Shown: positions 26,538-35,661, counted from the stretch's first letter. The stretch: DNA of 64,000 bases from Candidatus Formimonas warabiya (GCF_002777255.1 NZ_CP017634.1:2926903-2990902); one strand, 5' to 3'. Translations and numbers: made by a program. Notes: generated from the sequence alone by a model not told the origin.

Positions 26538-28745
26538 TCAAACTAAATAATTGATCGATAAATCAATAGATTTCTTTTCTTCGCCGGACCCTTGCCCCTG
26601 GATTTGCTGAACAGAACCGCCGCTCAGATTCCCCTTGCCCCTTTTGGGTGTCTGAAATCCGTTGTTTCCCCGGTCTGTTCCTCCGGTCTGGTTGGAAACA
26701 GCCACACTTAAAGCAGCAACATCAATATTCCTCTGGTACAAATTCTGCCTCAATGCTTCTACGCACTGTTCCAATGCCTTCGCTGCTTGAACGGTTTCTG
26801 CAAAAAACTCGGCGGATATTTTCCCTTTGGACCAATTGATCATAATTTTCAACTTTCCCAATGTCTCCGGTTCCAACTGCAATTCCAGCGTCCGGGACTT
26901 TTGGTTTGGAGACGTTCGCTCCAACATATGGATGATTTTATCGGGAAGTTTTTCTAAAGCGATCTTTTCCGGGGCCTGTGACGCAACAGGCATCACCTTT
27001 TCGGACGCAGGTCCCACCGTGTGATTACCGTCAATTTGGGCGATTTCTTTTGTTACGTTTTTACCTCCCTCCGGATCATGAAGGAGCCCCTGCTGCCTTT
27101 GACCGGACCCCAAGCCTGTTTCAACCGGCTCGAGCAGACTTTTTTCTTGTTGCGGACTGGTCAAAACCGGATCTGCTGTATCAGGCAGAATAGCATTAAC
27201 TGGGGTATTCAGCCCCTGAAATTGCTCATTTCCTTCTTTTGATGGATTGATGTTCCCAGTCATCTTTTGGGTGGCTCCCGGGTCTTTCACTACCATTTGT
27301 TCCGCTCCATCCGGCAAAATAATATTTAATAGGGTGTTTGGCCCCTGAAATTGCTCATTTCCTTCTTTTGATGGATTGATGTTCCCAGTCATCTTTTGGG
27401 TGGCTCCCGGGTCTTTCACTACCATTTGTTCCGCTCCATCCGGCAAAATAATATTTAATAGGGTGTTTGGCCCCTGAAATTGCCGCTCCCCTTCTTTTGA
27501 TGGATGGATGTTACCGGTCATCTCTTGGATGACTCCCGGGTCTTTCACAGCCACTTCCTCCGGTCCATCCGGCAAAATGGTATTTACTGGGGTATTCAGC
27601 CCCTGAAATTGCCGCTCCCCTTCTTTTGATGGATGGATGTTACCGGTCATCTCTTGGATGGCTCCCGGATCTTTTACAACCACTTGCTCCGGTCCATCCG
27701 GCAGAATGGTATTTACTGGGGTATTCGGCCCCTGAAATTGCCGCTCCCCTTCTTTTGATGGATGGATGTTACCGGTCATCTCTTGGATGGCTCCCGGATC
27801 TTTCACCGCCACTTGTTCCGGTCCATCCGGCAAAATGGCATTTAATTGCGTACTTTGTCCCTGAAATTGCTGATCCCCTTCTTTTGATGGATGGATGTTA
27901 CCGGTCATCTCTTGGATGACTCCCGGGTCTTTCACAGCCACTTGCTCCGGTCCATCCGGCAAAATGGCATTTAATTGCCCATTTGACCTCTGAAAGAAGT
28001 CACTCCCTTGGGTTGGCTCAGTAATTTCCGGTGCCATTTCTTGGGTTACGCCATGATCGATAAGGACAATTTGTTCTCTACTTGTATTTCCCCAGAAAAC
28101 CGGCATGCTTTCCTTTGCCTGAAGTCCTTGCCCAGGATCCCATCCAGTTTTTATAGGTTCCACCGGCTTTTGTTCCGGTTGCACATTCCATACGTCCTGA
28201 AATTTTGTCTCAGGCAGATTCCCCATTACCGCACCGATTCCCGGTGCTGTCTCTTTGGCTACATCAGAACCAGTTGAGAGCATTGGTGCCGTATCAATAT
28301 TCTCCTGAATCACCAGAGTACTTTCCTGATTGATATTCTCCTGAATTGCCAAGGTATTTTCCTGGGATAATGGGGGCAGTTGCACTTCAGCAGGATGCTC
28401 CCCACTTAAAGGCATCTTAAGTAAAGACTCGGACATTCCTCCTCCAACTTCCGGCAGTACCCCATTGCCCCCAGTAAAATTGTTGGTATTTTCCCTTGCC
28501 GATAAAATTTGCCCTTGCCATCCCAGGGTTTCAGATAGCGGTGCTGCCGGAACAGAATCGTTATCCAAGGGGGAACTTGTTCCTTCGGATCCTTGTGCGG
28601 CTACTGTTTGGGCTAACATGACTGCATCAAACAAGGCAAAAAAATCTTCTGCATCAGGTTTTTCCGATTGTTTGGCGGTGCTGCTTTTTAATTTAATGCC
28701 CTCAGACGATCTGGAGCTCTGAATTGAACATTCACTTAGACCCAT
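26538..28745 (-). CDS. fliK: Hook-length control protein FliK with tandem 43-residue repeats
   Basis: A 735-residue FliK, longer than most relatives. The conserved C-terminal domain (about residues 595-700, RTLELQLEPETLGKLKIMIN then LEQCVEALRQNLYQRNIDV) is the export-switch part that acts on FlhB. The N-terminal ruler region contains six tandem 43-residue repeats beginning ILPDGPEQ and ending in QFQG-NTPVN-like text, with degenerate half-copies on both sides. In the FliK ruler model length sets hook length, so repeat number could tune it. The two copies nearest the C-terminus are almost identical in DNA, a sign of recent duplication. Confidence 0.93.
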   Translation of the reverse strand: MGLSECSIQSSRSSEGIKLKSSTAKQSEKPDAEDFFALFDAVMLAQTVAAQGSEGTSSPLDNDSVPAAPLSETLGWQGQILSARENTNNFTGGNGVLPEVGGGMSESLLKMPLSGEHPAEVQLPPLSQENTLAIQENINQESTLVIQENIDTAPMLSTGSDVAKETAPGIGAVMGNLPETKFQDVWNVQPEQKPVEPIKTGWDPGQGLQAKESMPVFWGNTSREQIVLIDHGVTQEMAPEITEPTQGSDFFQRSNGQLNAILPDGPEQVAVKDPGVIQEMTGNIHPSKEGDQQFQGQSTQLNAILPDGPEQVAVKDPGAIQEMTGNIHPSKEGERQFQGPNTPVNTILPDGPEQVVVKDPGAIQEMTGNIHPSKEGERQFQGLNTPVNTILPDGPEEVAVKDPGVIQEMTGNIHPSKEGERQFQGPNTLLNIILPDGAEQMVVKDPGATQKMTGNINPSKEGNEQFQGPNTLLNIILPDGAEQMVVKDPGATQKMTGNINPSKEGNEQFQGLNTPVNAILPDTADPVLTSPQQEKSLLEPVETGLGSGQRQQGLLHDPEGGKNVTKEIAQIDGNHTVGPASEKVMPVASQAPEKIALEKLPDKIIHMLERTSPNQKSRTLELQLEPETLGKLKIMINWSKGKISAEFFAETVQAAKALEQCVEALRQNLYQRNIDVAALSVAVSNQTGGTDRGNNGFQTPKRGKGNLSGGSVQQIQGQGSGEEKKSIDLSINYLV
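27195..27968 (-). repeat. Six tandem 129-bp repeats inside fliK
   Basis: The block is exactly 6 x 129 bp, in frame. All six copies hold the core ILPDG, VKDPG, MTGNI and PSKEG. Copies five and six (nearest 27195) share variants not found in the others (ILPDGAEQMVV, ATQKMTGNINP), which points to a local duplication. A degenerate seventh start follows at 27194. Confidence 0.95.
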
Positions 28746-28763
28746 CTTGTCTCACCCCGTGTT

Positions 28764-29198
28764 CTATTTGTTGATGCCATTTCGGGCAAACCTTAATACG
28801 GCAACTTCATCAATAAATCTTTGTTCCTCAGCCGAAACCTGTTTTTGATACTCTTTTACCTGCCCGTCTTTCAGCTTTTCCAATACTTTTCTCTCTCTTT
28901 CCGCATGCAGGGCTTTTTTCCGCACCTGGTTAACAACCTCTTGTTTCTGAATGACCGCTTGATTTTGAACTTCAATGCTGTTCATCACCGAGTCCCGATA
29001 ATACTGCTGGTGCATCACATTGAAGGTATCTCTGAAAGGGAGGGCACAAACTGCCTCCCATTCCTCCCGTAGAACTACTAGTTTTTTCTTTTCATCCTCT
29101 AATTGTTGCAGCGTCTTTGCCAGCTCCTGCTTGGCCAGATCTTCTGCAATCATGCGCACATTTAATACGGTCTGCAGCGAAAAAGAAAATTTCTTCAC
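28764..29198 (-). CDS. fliJ: Flagellar export chaperone FliJ
   Basis: A 144-residue all-helical coiled-coil protein, the central stalk of the export ATPase that contacts FliI and FlhA. Long heptad-like Glu/Lys/Gln stretches run through the whole length, and FSLQTVLNVR at the N-terminus is a family mark. The GTG start overlaps the fliI stop by one base. It lies between fliI and fliK as expected. Confidence 0.92.
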   Translation of the reverse strand: MKKFSFSLQTVLNVRMIAEDLAKQELAKTLQQLEDEKKKLVVLREEWEAVCALPFRDTFNVMHQQYYRDSVMNSIEVQNQAVIQKQEVVNQVRKKALHAERERKVLEKLKDGQVKEYQKQVSAEEQRFIDEVAVLRFARNGINK

Positions 29199-30526
29199 TA
29201 GTGTTTAGCCTCCAGTATTTTTCTCAGCATGTCAAGAGCCGTGTCCCGGGGAAAGTGCTCTTCTGAATTCTGCTGGAGAAAATCTTCTAACGGGGCAAAA
29301 TATTTGATGGCCTCATCAGTAAGCTTATTTGACCCCGGTACATAAGCACCGATCTTAATCAGATCTTCCGCTTTTTTATAATTCGTGAGGATATTTCTCA
29401 CTCTAGCCGCCAGGTCCCTATCCTCAGGGGGTACAATTTGCGTCATCAACCTGCTCACACTCTGCAACACGTCAACAGCAGGAAAGTGATTGGCGTTGGC
29501 TAGTTCCCGGGTCAAAACAATGTGCCCGTCCAAAATCCCCCGTACAGAGTCGGCAACAGGTTCATTTAAATCATCACCCTCCACCAGTACGGTATATAAA
29601 GCCGTAATGGATCCCTTTTCACTGTTTCCTGCCCTTTCCAACAGAGAAGGCAGCAAGGCAAAAACCGAAGGGGTGTATCCCCGTGTCGTAGGCGGCTCAC
29701 CGACAGCCAGTCCGATTTCCCGCTGGGCCATCGCAAACCGGGTTACCGAGTCCATCATGAGCAGCACCGATTTACCTAGATCCCGGTAATATTCCGCGAT
29801 CGCCGTAGCGACAAAGGCAGCTTTCACCCGCAGTAAAGCCGGTTGGTCTGAAGTAGCTACCACCACAATAGATTTTTTTAACCCTTCCGGTCCTAAATCA
29901 TAATCAATAAATTCTTTTACCTCCCGTCCCCTTTCTCCCACCAAAGCAATCACATTCACATCGGCCCCTCCGGAGCGGGCAATCATGCCTAAAAGAGTGC
30001 TTTTCCCTACCCCGCTTCCGGAAAATATGCCGATTCTCTGTCCTTCCCCGCAGGTGAGAAAACAATCGATAACTTTCACTCCTGTTTCAAATAACCGCGT
30101 GATCGGTTTTCTTAGCAGAGGGTTGGGCGGACGATTATCCACATTTATTTCCCGGCCGGAAATTTCTGATCCATCCAGGGAATCACCCAAACCATTCAGC
30201 ACCTGACCCAAAAAATCATCACTTATTTTGATCGTCAAGGGTTTTCCTGTCGGGCCTACTTTACTGCCCGGCCGGACTCCTTTTAATTCTCCTAAGGGCA
30301 TCAAAATCGTCGTATCATTACGGAACCCCAAAACTTCAGCTAAGGTTCTGCTCCCTCCTTCTTGAGAGAACAATTCACAAACATCACCGATGGCAGGTTG
30401 AATCCCCGCCGCTTCAATGGTTAATCCTATTACTTTCGTTACTTTTCCTACAGGCTTAAGGAGATTAGCCTGTTGAACCGTTTCAAAAATTGCGGTTAAA
30501 TCCAAACTTTTTTCTGCATTTTCCAC
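29198..30526 (-). CDS. fliI: Flagellum-specific ATPase FliI
   Basis: The hexameric ATPase energising export. Walker A GSGVGKST, the arginine/glutamate region (LVGERGREVKEFI), Walker B (VLLMMDSVTRFA) and the DDLNEPVADSVRGILDGHIV loop are all intact. I chose GTG 30526 (442 aa, normal length) because AAAGGGG precedes it at good spacing; the frame is open to a TTG at 30562 that would overlap fliH. Confidence 0.95.
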   Translation of the reverse strand: MENAEKSLDLTAIFETVQQANLLKPVGKVTKVIGLTIEAAGIQPAIGDVCELFSQEGGSRTLAEVLGFRNDTTILMPLGELKGVRPGSKVGPTGKPLTIKISDDFLGQVLNGLGDSLDGSEISGREINVDNRPPNPLLRKPITRLFETGVKVIDCFLTCGEGQRIGIFSGSGVGKSTLLGMIARSGGADVNVIALVGERGREVKEFIDYDLGPEGLKKSIVVVATSDQPALLRVKAAFVATAIAEYYRDLGKSVLLMMDSVTRFAMAQREIGLAVGEPPTTRGYTPSVFALLPSLLERAGNSEKGSITALYTVLVEGDDLNEPVADSVRGILDGHIVLTRELANANHFPAVDVLQSVSRLMTQIVPPEDRDLAARVRNILTNYKKAEDLIKIGAYVPGSNKLTDEAIKYFAPLEDFLQQNSEEHFPRDTALDMLRKILEAKH

Positions 30527-30554
30527 AGGTGTGTCCCCTTTCCTGGGAGGATCA

Positions 30555-31277
30555 CTAAGCAATTTCCAGAGTTTTTCTTAATTCCAGAATCTGAGCATTT
30601 ACGGATGCATCCAGTGTTCCTTTATCTGTTTCCACCCAACAGCTTCCGGGAGGCAAATCAGGGTTTTTGACAATTTTTAAGGGTATGTTTTCCTTTAGTT
30701 CTTCCGACAATTTCTTTTTCGTTGTCATCAAACAGTCCCCATCTTTCGGATTCACATAGACATTGATAAATTTAGGGTTAACCAACGCATCCAGCGCTGT
30801 TTTTGCAATTTGGATAATCACATGATCATCCAGCGTCAGTTGGGTATGAATAATTTTTTCTGATATGGAAACTGCTAATCTCTTAATTTCCGTCTCTATT
30901 TCAAAAATTCGTTCTTTCCGCCATTTTTCCGTGTGATAGAGTACTTCCAGGGCCTGGCGGAAGGACTCTTCCGTTTTTTTCAGCCCTTCTTCTTCGCCTT
31001 TCCGAAAGCCCTCCGCATAACCTTCCTGATGCCCCTTTTTTTGGCCTTGTTGATAGCCATCCCGATAGGCACTGTCCAGAATACTTTGTGCTTCTAATTT
31101 CGCCTTCGCAAGGATGTCACTAACCTCTTGCTCCAATAGTCCCTCCGGATTGTGCTCAAAAGCTGGTTGTTCCGCAGCTAGAACAAAGTGGCCGGCATCT
31201 TCTTCAATGGTCCAACTTTTGACAACCGTTGGACTAGACGAAAAGTTCTTCTCCTTCTCCACCTCGTGCAATGACAA
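30555..31277 (-). CDS. fliH: Flagellar export regulator FliH
   Basis: Binds and restrains FliI and links it to the C-ring. A long helical region carries the GxxxG-like pattern typical of FliH (YQQGQKKGHQEGYAEGFRKG at about residues 85-105), followed by a V/A-type stator-like C-terminal domain. The start is uncertain because the gene overlaps the 3' end of fliG; TTG 31277 has GGAGG nine bases upstream, with GTG 31262 as an alternative. Confidence 0.9.
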   Translation of the reverse strand: MSLHEVEKEKNFSSSPTVVKSWTIEEDAGHFVLAAEQPAFEHNPEGLLEQEVSDILAKAKLEAQSILDSAYRDGYQQGQKKGHQEGYAEGFRKGEEEGLKKTEESFRQALEVLYHTEKWRKERIFEIETEIKRLAVSISEKIIHTQLTLDDHVIIQIAKTALDALVNPKFINVYVNPKDGDCLMTTKKKLSEELKENIPLKIVKNPDLPPGSCWVETDKGTLDASVNAQILELRKTLEIA

Positions 31278-32247
31278 TTTCCCCAGCCTCCTCAAGGTTT
31301 CTTATAATCTTGACGATCTTCTGTTGTGCCTCTTCAACTTCTTTTACCCGTACAGGACCCATAAACTCAATTTCCGCTTTAATCATTTCTCTAATCCGTT
31401 GAGACAGGTTGTTATAAATGCGTTTTGCCACTGAATCATTGGCTGCTTTCAACGCCAGGGCCAAATCTTTATAATCCACATCTTTCAGTACCCGTTGGAT
31501 CGACAGGTCATCCAAGGTAATAATATCTTCAAAGACGATTAAGCGCTGCCGGATTTCCTCCACCAGATCGCTATCCTGATTCTCCAACTCATTCAATATG
31601 TATCTTTCGGTGCCCCGGTCTACCCGGTTTAGAATATCTACCAAAGCAGTAATACCGCCTGCTTTTTTGTAATCAGATTGGTAAATATTGGATAATTTTC
31701 TTTCTATAACCGTTTCCACCTCATCTACTACTTCTGGAGAAACCTGTTCTAAAAGAGCAATCCGTTTGGCAATGTCTGCTTTCATATCATCAGGCAAAGC
31801 AGACATTACCACCGACGCCTGAGTAGGATCTAAATAGCCCAGAATCAAAGCTACTGTTTGAGGGTGTTCATCAGATATTAAGCTCACTAACCGCTTGGGG
31901 TCAACTTTTTTCAAGGCACCAAAGGGCACTTTTTTATTGACTTCCATCAACCGGTTCAGAATTTCCTTGGCCCTTTGGCCTCCCACCGTTTTTTCCAGCA
32001 ATTCCCGGGCATACTTAATCCCTCCGTTCAACATAAAACGCTGGGCTTCTGCCAATTCTAAAAATTCATTCATAATCTGATGGCGCATATTTTCGGACAC
32101 ATTGGCAATTCGAGAAATTTCAAAAGTAATTTTTTCGATTTCATCTTCGTTAAAATATTGTTTCAGCAAACGAGAAGACGCTTCGGCGCCCATCGCCATT
32201 AGTACCACGGCAATTTTCCTGACTCCTGCAACTTTCGTGACACCCAT
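31234..32247 (-). CDS. fliG: Flagellar motor switch protein FliG
   Basis: A 337-residue rotor protein on which the stator acts. N-terminal, middle (EHPQTVA motif: SDEHPQTVALILGYL) and C-terminal domains are complete. The C-terminal charged torque helix (about 275-300) keeps the alternating acidic and basic residues. It follows fliF by 10 bases and overlaps the fliH start. Confidence 0.96.
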   Translation of the reverse strand: MGVTKVAGVRKIAVVLMAMGAEASSRLLKQYFNEDEIEKITFEISRIANVSENMRHQIMNEFLELAEAQRFMLNGGIKYARELLEKTVGGQRAKEILNRLMEVNKKVPFGALKKVDPKRLVSLISDEHPQTVALILGYLDPTQASVVMSALPDDMKADIAKRIALLEQVSPEVVDEVETVIERKLSNIYQSDYKKAGGITALVDILNRVDRGTERYILNELENQDSDLVEEIRQRLIVFEDIITLDDLSIQRVLKDVDYKDLALALKAANDSVAKRIYNNLSQRIREMIKAEIEFMGPVRVKEVEEAQQKIVKIIRNLEEAGEIVIARGGEGEELFV

Positions 32248-32257
32248 GTCTACTCAC

Positions 32258-33850
32258 CTACTCATCATATGTTAGCCAAGTTTTTAAAATATTGGCCGCC
32301 TGTTCCGGTTGTTCATCCAGATATTTTTTCGCTTTGTCCTGTTGTCTCTTTCTTTCTAAAACATCCACCGTCAAGGTTGTTTCTTGATCAATCTGGCTGA
32401 CAGAAACCGGCTGATCAAGCACCACTTCCAAAGGCTGTCGTTTCCGGGATCTTCTCATGCGGAAGATCACCCCGGCGGAGACTAATAAGACCAGCACGGC
32501 AAGACCGATTCCCGCCCAAAGTCTTTGGACATTCCTAAGTCTTTCCGCCTCCTGCTGCTGCTGGGCCTCTTCCGCAAAGCTCTTTTCCAGCTCATCCTTT
32601 TGCGTCGTATCAAAGGCCATGCTGGAAACGGTGACCTGGTCCCCCCGATCCGGTTGTAGGCCTACTGCAGCGCTTACCAGGTTTTGCACTTCTGTGATCT
32701 TATCGGGAGTAAGTTGTCCATCAACAACTACTGCCACAGATAACTTATTTATTTCACCGGGAGCAAAAACAATGGTATCTTCTGTGGTATCTACTTCATA
32801 GGTCCTGGAGTATTCCTCTGAACGACTTCCCGCATTGGGATTCTCCTCATCGGTATTTTGTTCGTCAACGGCATCGTATGTAGGAATATTACTTTCTACA
32901 CCCGCTTCACCGCTTGCCGCGTCTCTATTGATGCCGTCGGCGGAATCACCGCCGCTTGTTTCAGAAGCCCCGGATTCATTTTTAATCACCTGATTCCCAT
33001 GGGTTACAGAACGTCTTTCATGTTGGCTAAAATCCAAATCTGCGTTAATAACTGAAATGGCCTTATCAGGTCCAAAAATTTTGTCCAACAAATCCTGCAA
33101 CTGGCTTTCCATTTGCTGCTGAAAGGCTTGTGTCAACTGGTGTTGGGTAAGGGCCGTTCCCGTTAAACTAGTGCCGCTTTCTTCTTCCATGTTGTTTGAG
33201 AGAATGTTTCCTTTCATGTCAATCACATTCACGTTTTCCGGCTTCAAACCTTCCACACTGTTGGCGATCAAAAGCACAATGCCGCGTACCTGTTCCTCAG
33301 TTAATGTTTTTCCCGGTTTCAACTTCAGAGCTACGGAAGCCGAAGAGGGAACCTCTTCGTTGACAAAGACACTTTTTTCCGGTAACACCAAATGCACCCT
33401 TGCTTGATCAACTTCGTCAAGTCCCACTATCGTTCTGCGCAACTCCTCCTGTAATGCTCTTTGAAAATTTAACTGTCTGTCAAAATCCGTTATTCCCAGT
33501 TTGCTCTCGTCAAAAAGTTCCCATCCCATATCTCCACTTGTGACAATACCACTGGCGGCCATTTGCAAACGCAAATCATATAAATCCTTTTTAGGAACAA
33601 GGACTGTTGTCCCCTGGTCTGCCAACGCATACTGGATTTTAGATTCCTTCAGCTGTTCCACCACAGCCGCGGCATCTTTTGCATCCAGATTCGAATAAAG
33701 AGGAGCCATATCTACTTTTGTGGCCCAATTCAGTGCCAAGCCTAGAGAAGTGAGAAGGAAAATAACGGTTAACGCCGACAATACTTTTTGCCTGTTTGTT
33801 AGGCCTTGCCATCTTTTCTTTAACCGTTCCCAAACATCTTTTAATCCCAT
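32258..33850 (-). CDS. fliF: Flagellar MS-ring protein FliF
   Basis: A 530-residue membrane ring protein. Transmembrane helices lie at about residues 24-45 and 425-445. Between them are the ring-building motifs (RVHLVLPEKSVF, then the acidic loop around residue 330) and the C-terminal tail binds FliG. The loop region near 280-350 is rich in Gly/Ser/Glu/Asn, variable in the family. Order flgB-flgC-fliE-fliF-fliG is standard. Confidence 0.96.
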   Translation of the reverse strand: MGLKDVWERLKKRWQGLTNRQKVLSALTVIFLLTSLGLALNWATKVDMAPLYSNLDAKDAAAVVEQLKESKIQYALADQGTTVLVPKKDLYDLRLQMAASGIVTSGDMGWELFDESKLGITDFDRQLNFQRALQEELRRTIVGLDEVDQARVHLVLPEKSVFVNEEVPSSASVALKLKPGKTLTEEQVRGIVLLIANSVEGLKPENVNVIDMKGNILSNNMEEESGTSLTGTALTQHQLTQAFQQQMESQLQDLLDKIFGPDKAISVINADLDFSQHERRSVTHGNQVIKNESGASETSGGDSADGINRDAASGEAGVESNIPTYDAVDEQNTDEENPNAGSRSEEYSRTYEVDTTEDTIVFAPGEINKLSVAVVVDGQLTPDKITEVQNLVSAAVGLQPDRGDQVTVSSMAFDTTQKDELEKSFAEEAQQQQEAERLRNVQRLWAGIGLAVLVLLVSAGVIFRMRRSRKRQPLEVVLDQPVSVSQIDQETTLTVDVLERKRQQDKAKKYLDEQPEQAANILKTWLTYDE

Positions 33851-33874
33851 TGGGAATTTCCTCCATCCAAAAAC

Positions 33875-34168
33875 TTATACCTGCATCCGCATGATCTCCT
33901 GGTATCCATCAACCAGTTTATTTCGAACCTCTACGGCCATCTCTAAAGAAAGTCTTGCCTGCTCCATGGCAAAGGTGACTTGATGGATATCCTCCACAGA
34001 TCCGGTTAAAAGCTTTCTCGATAATTGATCTGCATTTACTTGGTCCTGTTCCACTTGATTCAACATCCGGGATAACGCATCAGCAAAACTCTCGGTGACA
34101 GAAGGGGTTTTCTTTTCTTCCGTTTTTATGCCGAACAAGGGTTGGGAGGCAACTCCACTGATTTCCAT
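33875..34168 (-). CDS. fliE: Hook-basal body protein FliE
   Basis: A 97-residue protein that joins the MS ring to the rod. The helical C-terminus has the family motif (VTFAMEQARLSLEMAVEVRN). A strong AAGGAGGAG precedes the ATG. It lies 14 bases after flgC. Confidence 0.95.
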   Translation of the reverse strand: MEISGVASQPLFGIKTEEKKTPSVTESFADALSRMLNQVEQDQVNADQLSRKLLTGSVEDIHQVTFAMEQARLSLEMAVEVRNKLVDGYQEIMRMQV

Positions 34169-34182
34169 TTCTTATCTCCTCC

Positions 34183-34614
34183 TTAACTGCGATTTATTTC
34201 CAAAGCCTTTTCAGCCATTGCTCGAGTTGTGTTAAGTACGGCCACATTAGATTGATAGGCCCTTAGAGAGGTGAGCATATCGATCATTTCTGTACTCAAA
34301 TCCACATTGGGATAAAGGACGTTGCCATTTTGATCCGCATCAGGATGAGCCGGGTCCTTGACAAGTTTAAAAGGTGTTTTATCATCCGCCACAATCTCTT
34401 TTACCCGGACCCCCTGGCCGACTTCCTTTCCTATTCCCTCTGGTGATTGCTTTTCCAACATTTCTTCAAAGACCACTATTTTTCGTTGGAAAGGCCCTCC
34501 TTCGCGTGTTCTCGTGGTATTGATATTTGCAATATTGTTTGCAATGGTATCCAGCCTCAGTTTTTCTGCCGTTAAAGCGGAAGCGCTGATGGCCATAATC
34601 TGATATATTTTCAT
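34183..34614 (-). CDS. flgC: Flagellar rod protein FlgC
   Basis: A 143-residue proximal rod subunit with the N-terminal rod signature (LDTIANNIANINTTRT) and the C-terminal helix (MIDMLTSLRAYQSNVAVLN). It is exported unprocessed through the flagellar gate. It lies six bases after flgB. Confidence 0.96.
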   Translation of the reverse strand: MKIYQIMAISASALTAEKLRLDTIANNIANINTTRTREGGPFQRKIVVFEEMLEKQSPEGIGKEVGQGVRVKEIVADDKTPFKLVKDPAHPDADQNGNVLYPNVDLSTEMIDMLTSLRAYQSNVAVLNTTRAMAEKALEINRS

Positions 34615-34620
34615 AAGCTA

Positions 34621-35004
34621 TCACCTCCCATCATTCATCGCAGTTCTCAAATTGGCCATTTGGGAACTCAGCTGTTGGGTTAAAGTATTGTATAAAACTG
34701 TATTAATTAACATTTGGGTCATCTCAACTTCCAAATTGACGTTGTTGCCATCCTGCCGTTGAGTGGTGCCCTTCGTTTGAACAACTTCCGGTTCCAAGTC
34801 TTCGATATCAGCATCAGTCAATTTCCCCTCATCAAGCTTTTTCAAAACTTGTGCCAGCTTGTCTTCAAAACGTATTTCCAATCTCTTATAGCCCGGAGTA
34901 TTGACATTAGCCACATTCTGAGCAATTGTCTTTTGCCGCAAAGCGATTGCATCAAGCTCTTTCAAGGTAAGGCTTATCACGTCATTATTAAAAAATCCAC
35001 TCAT
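34621..35004 (-). CDS. flgB: Flagellar rod protein FlgB
   Basis: A rod subunit, about 127 residues, and the first gene of the long motility operon. The family segment (RQKTIAQNVANVNTPGYKR) is near the N-terminus. ATG 35004 is preferred because GGGGGG lies about nine bases upstream; an in-frame ATG at 35025 lacks a ribosome binding site. The gene starts about 35 bases after the riboswitch terminator, so its expression and that of everything downstream should depend on the leader. Confidence 0.94.
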   Translation of the reverse strand: MSGFFNNDVISLTLKELDAIALRQKTIAQNVANVNTPGYKRLEIRFEDKLAQVLKKLDEGKLTDADIEDLEPEVVQTKGTTQRQDGNNVNLEVEMTQMLINTVLYNTLTQQLSSQMANLRTAMNDGR

Positions 35005-35039
35005 ACGATCATTTATCCCCCCCATAATTAACGTATACC

Positions 35040-35083
35040 TAAAAAAAAGAAAAACAAACTATCTTTGCCGAGATAGTTTGTTT
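35040..35083 (-). terminator. Leader terminator of the flgB operon
   Basis: Read on the minus strand, AAACAAACTATCT (35083-35071) pairs with its 13-base complement (35064-35052) around a six-base loop, then comes a T-rich run ending near 35040. It lies between the c-di-GMP aptamer and flgB, the position expected for a riboswitch expression platform. Confidence 0.88.
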
Positions 35084-35155
35084 CGTACCGCAAGGAGTAT
35101 GGTATCATCAAAGGTTGACTCAAACACAATAAATACCCCCCAAAGCACTTTAACT

Positions 35156-35243
35156 CCTCATCAGCGGCATGGCAGTCATAGCATTGCCTTAGACCCATTG
35201 CTTTGCGCCCCAATGTTTCCATCGGTTTGCCTTTGTTGATAGG
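35156..35243 (-). ncRNA. c-di-GMP-I riboswitch (GEMM) aptamer upstream of flgB
   Basis: Read on the minus strand, the hallmarks occur in order: P1 arm CCTATCA, the conserved GGCAAACC (35231-35224), a P2 hairpin capped by GAAA, the core CGCAAAGC, GGGTCTAAGGC, and a GCC..GCCGC P3 strand, closing with TGATGAGG, which pairs with the P1 arm apart from one bulged G. Two G residues precede CAAACC, so the ligand-specifying position seems to be G, as in c-di-GMP rather than cGAMP aptamers. It sits between a sigma-A-like promoter and the leader terminator, so ligand should govern read-through into the motility operon. Confidence 0.92.
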
Positions 35244-35273
35244 TTAGGAAAGTCCTACTAGCGTATTTATTAT

Positions 35274-35302
35274 ATTATATGTCAATCTTATCCATGTTTC
35301 AA
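35274..35302 (-). promoter_or_regulatory. Sigma-A type promoter of the motility operon
   Basis: On the minus strand, TTGAAA (35302-35297) and TATAAT (35279-35274) are separated by exactly 17 bases. The predicted transcript would start about 20 bases before the riboswitch. A TTGACA overlaps the spacer but has no -10 at proper distance. Confidence 0.8.
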
Positions 35303-35592
35303 CACATAAATCGTTAATAATACAAAAAGTTTGTTAATTTTATATTATTCGCTTTCAGAGGTAGTTTTATGGGGGTATCCATCAAATTCTGTTTAATTTT
35401 CCAAAATGTGATCTGCCCGGCTTAGGCATTTTTTGAATATCACTTTGCCTGATATTCCACCTTTCGTTTCCCTTGGATATTATAATATTCGGTCGTTTTT
35501 TGTCGAACTTTAGGGGAAAAAGAAGAATTTTATAAATTTTTTTAATTTAAAGTACCTAATACAAAAAAATTATCTTCCGACAAAAAGTGACC
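35303..35592. other. AT-rich intergenic stretch
   Basis: No credible gene is seen. It holds several AT-rich palindromic bits (for example GGATATTATAATATTC near 35474-35490) and may include upstream promoter elements for the motility operon, but nothing firm can be assigned. Confidence 0.4.
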
Positions 35593-35639
35593 TATCAAAT
35601 AATTACCCCGTATTTTCCATACGGGGTAATTATTTGATA
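35593..35639. terminator. Perfect 21-bp inverted repeat, likely terminator of the HEPN/MNT pair
   Basis: Arms 35593-35613 and 35619-35639 are perfectly complementary with a five-base loop. It lies 22 bases after the stop of the HEPN gene. T-runs are not directly attached, so it may act as a bidirectional terminator or transcript-stabilising hairpin. Confidence 0.65.
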
Positions 35640-35661
35640 TTTATTGAGTATTATTCCCATC

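Noticed and set aside
27626..27919. Plus-strand open frame with repeating peptide
   Set aside because: It is the reverse-strand shadow of the fliK tandem repeats.
27195..27968. CRISPR-like repeat array
   Set aside because: Contiguous 129-bp in-frame repeats without spacers, inside a coding gene; they are protein repeats.
35028..35222. Minus-strand open frame of 64 codons before flgB
   Set aside because: It runs through the c-di-GMP riboswitch and terminator, whose structure explains the sequence; no plausible protein.
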